DNA of 5,211 bases, from NCBI GenBank assembly GCA_023131215.1, contig JAGLZV010000035.1:1-5211 (forward strand). The letters are read 5' to 3'. Shown in pieces: positions 4,921-5,211 of this stretch. Each line of letters starts with the position of its first letter. The stretch's first letter is position 1. Below the pieces are notes generated by a model. That model worked only from the letters and a program-made list of their open reading frames with translations. It did no database searches and was not told the origin of the DNA. The stretch comes from Candidatus Methanophagales archaeon. Lineage in GTDB: Archaea; Halobacteriota; Syntropharchaeia; Alkanophagales; Methanospirareceae. Both the position numbers and the translations under genes were made by a program.

Positions 4921-5079
4921 CTATGACGCCTGATAAAGCTGATAACCCTCAATAAACCACGAACCTAACTCACGTTTTATCTCCTCAACCCTTTCGTCCA
5001 TGTTGCCTTCTCCCTCTTCAGGCGGGGATATATTCTGAAGCAGCCTCGTCAGCTCCTTCATCAGTCTTGTCAGCTCCAT
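4921..5079 (-). CDS. Small hypothetical protein, 52 residues, upstream of the DUF2325 gene
   Basis: The frame reads MELTRLMKELTRLLQNISPP, then EEGEGNMDERVEEIKRELGS and WFIEGYQLYQAS, ending at TAG. It contains a seven- to eight-residue internal repeat (ELTRLMK, ELTRLLQ) likely to form an amphipathic helix, an acidic turn, and a second helix (about 27-46). There is no membrane segment or metal motif, and I do not recognise the family. It ends 35 bases before the DUF2325 start on the same strand, so the two are probably one transcript. The RBS is weak: AAGGGCGAG lies directly before the ATG, while a better GGAG near 5098 is better placed for a seven-codon dead-end frame. Existence of this gene is moderately supported. 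Confidence 0.5.
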   Translation of the reverse strand: MELTRLMKELTRLLQNISPPEEGEGNMDERVEEIKRELGSWFIEGYQLYQAS

Positions 5080-5211
5080 CTCGCCCTTAGCATTACTCTC
5101 CTTTTTAAAGATTTAGGTTGCCCTAACTATAGGTGAAATATGAATATTAGGCACATAAATAATGTCCCCTAAAAAGGTTCGATTTTGTCGGAAAAACCTA
5201 AATAAGTTCGG
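5080..5211 (-). promoter_or_regulatory. Upstream region of the 52-residue/DUF2325 pair with repeated TTAGG motif
   Basis: No gene is seen here. The five-base motif TTAGG (or its complement CCTAA) occurs at 5113, 5122, 5147, 5168 and 5197. The 5113/5122 pair is an inverted repeat, and CCTA/TAGG at 5122-5133 is another. The last two copies belong to a longer direct repeat, 5168-5181 and 5197-5210, identical in 12 of 14 bases. A possible - strand TATA-like ATTATTTATG lies about 5154-5163. The arrangement could be an operator region or the edge of a repeat continuing beyond the window. Confidence 0.4.

Noticed and set aside
5131..5211. Possible att site or insertion-sequence end at the right edge
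   Set aside because: There is only one 14-base imperfect direct repeat and no transposase or integrase in view, so the claim cannot be supported.

Overview
The window looks archaeal, most likely a euryarchaeon related to methanogens or methane-oxidising archaea. The evidence is an archaeal-type ribosomal protein L12/P1 with its acidic LASLFG tail, a TrmY tRNA methyltransferase, a tRNA-Glu gene without an encoded CCA end, TATA-box-like promoters and GGAGGTGA-type ribosome binding sites. The exact lineage cannot be fixed from this sequence.

Left part, + strand (1-2825). The 3' end of a BMP/PnrA-family substrate-binding lipoprotein gene (1-233) is followed by an unrecognised 78-residue protein (361-597) with its own TATA box and strong RBS. 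A 254-base gap (598-851) holds a decayed-looking reading frame and a short period-9 repeat. Next come an intact MTA/SAH/5'-deoxyadenosine deaminase of the amidohydrolase superfamily (852-2114) and trmY (2244-2825), which encodes the tRNA pseudouridine-54 N1-methyltransferase.

Right part, - strand (2807-5079). In transcription order there is a 52-residue hypothetical protein (5079-4921) and a 437-residue DUF2325 coiled-coil protein (4885-3572), probably cotranscribed. Ribosomal protein L12 (3448-3089) follows from its own promoter, then about 200 bases of A/T-rich hairpin repeats, then tRNA-Glu(UUC) (2881-2807). The tRNA 3' end overlaps the trmY 3' end tail to tail.

Functional themes are nucleoside handling (BMP protein, adenosine-type deaminase) and translation (TrmY, tRNA-Glu, L12). 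The least explained elements are the DUF2325 protein, where a Cys-x2-Cys-x2-Cys-x2-Cys cluster lies in the segment that usually carries a His-His-Asp-Gly-Gly-like motif, and the hairpin repeat family shared by two separate 3' regions. The trmY stop codon lies inside the tRNA T loop, one base from the position TrmY modifies. No CRISPR array, transposase or recognised defence operon is visible.
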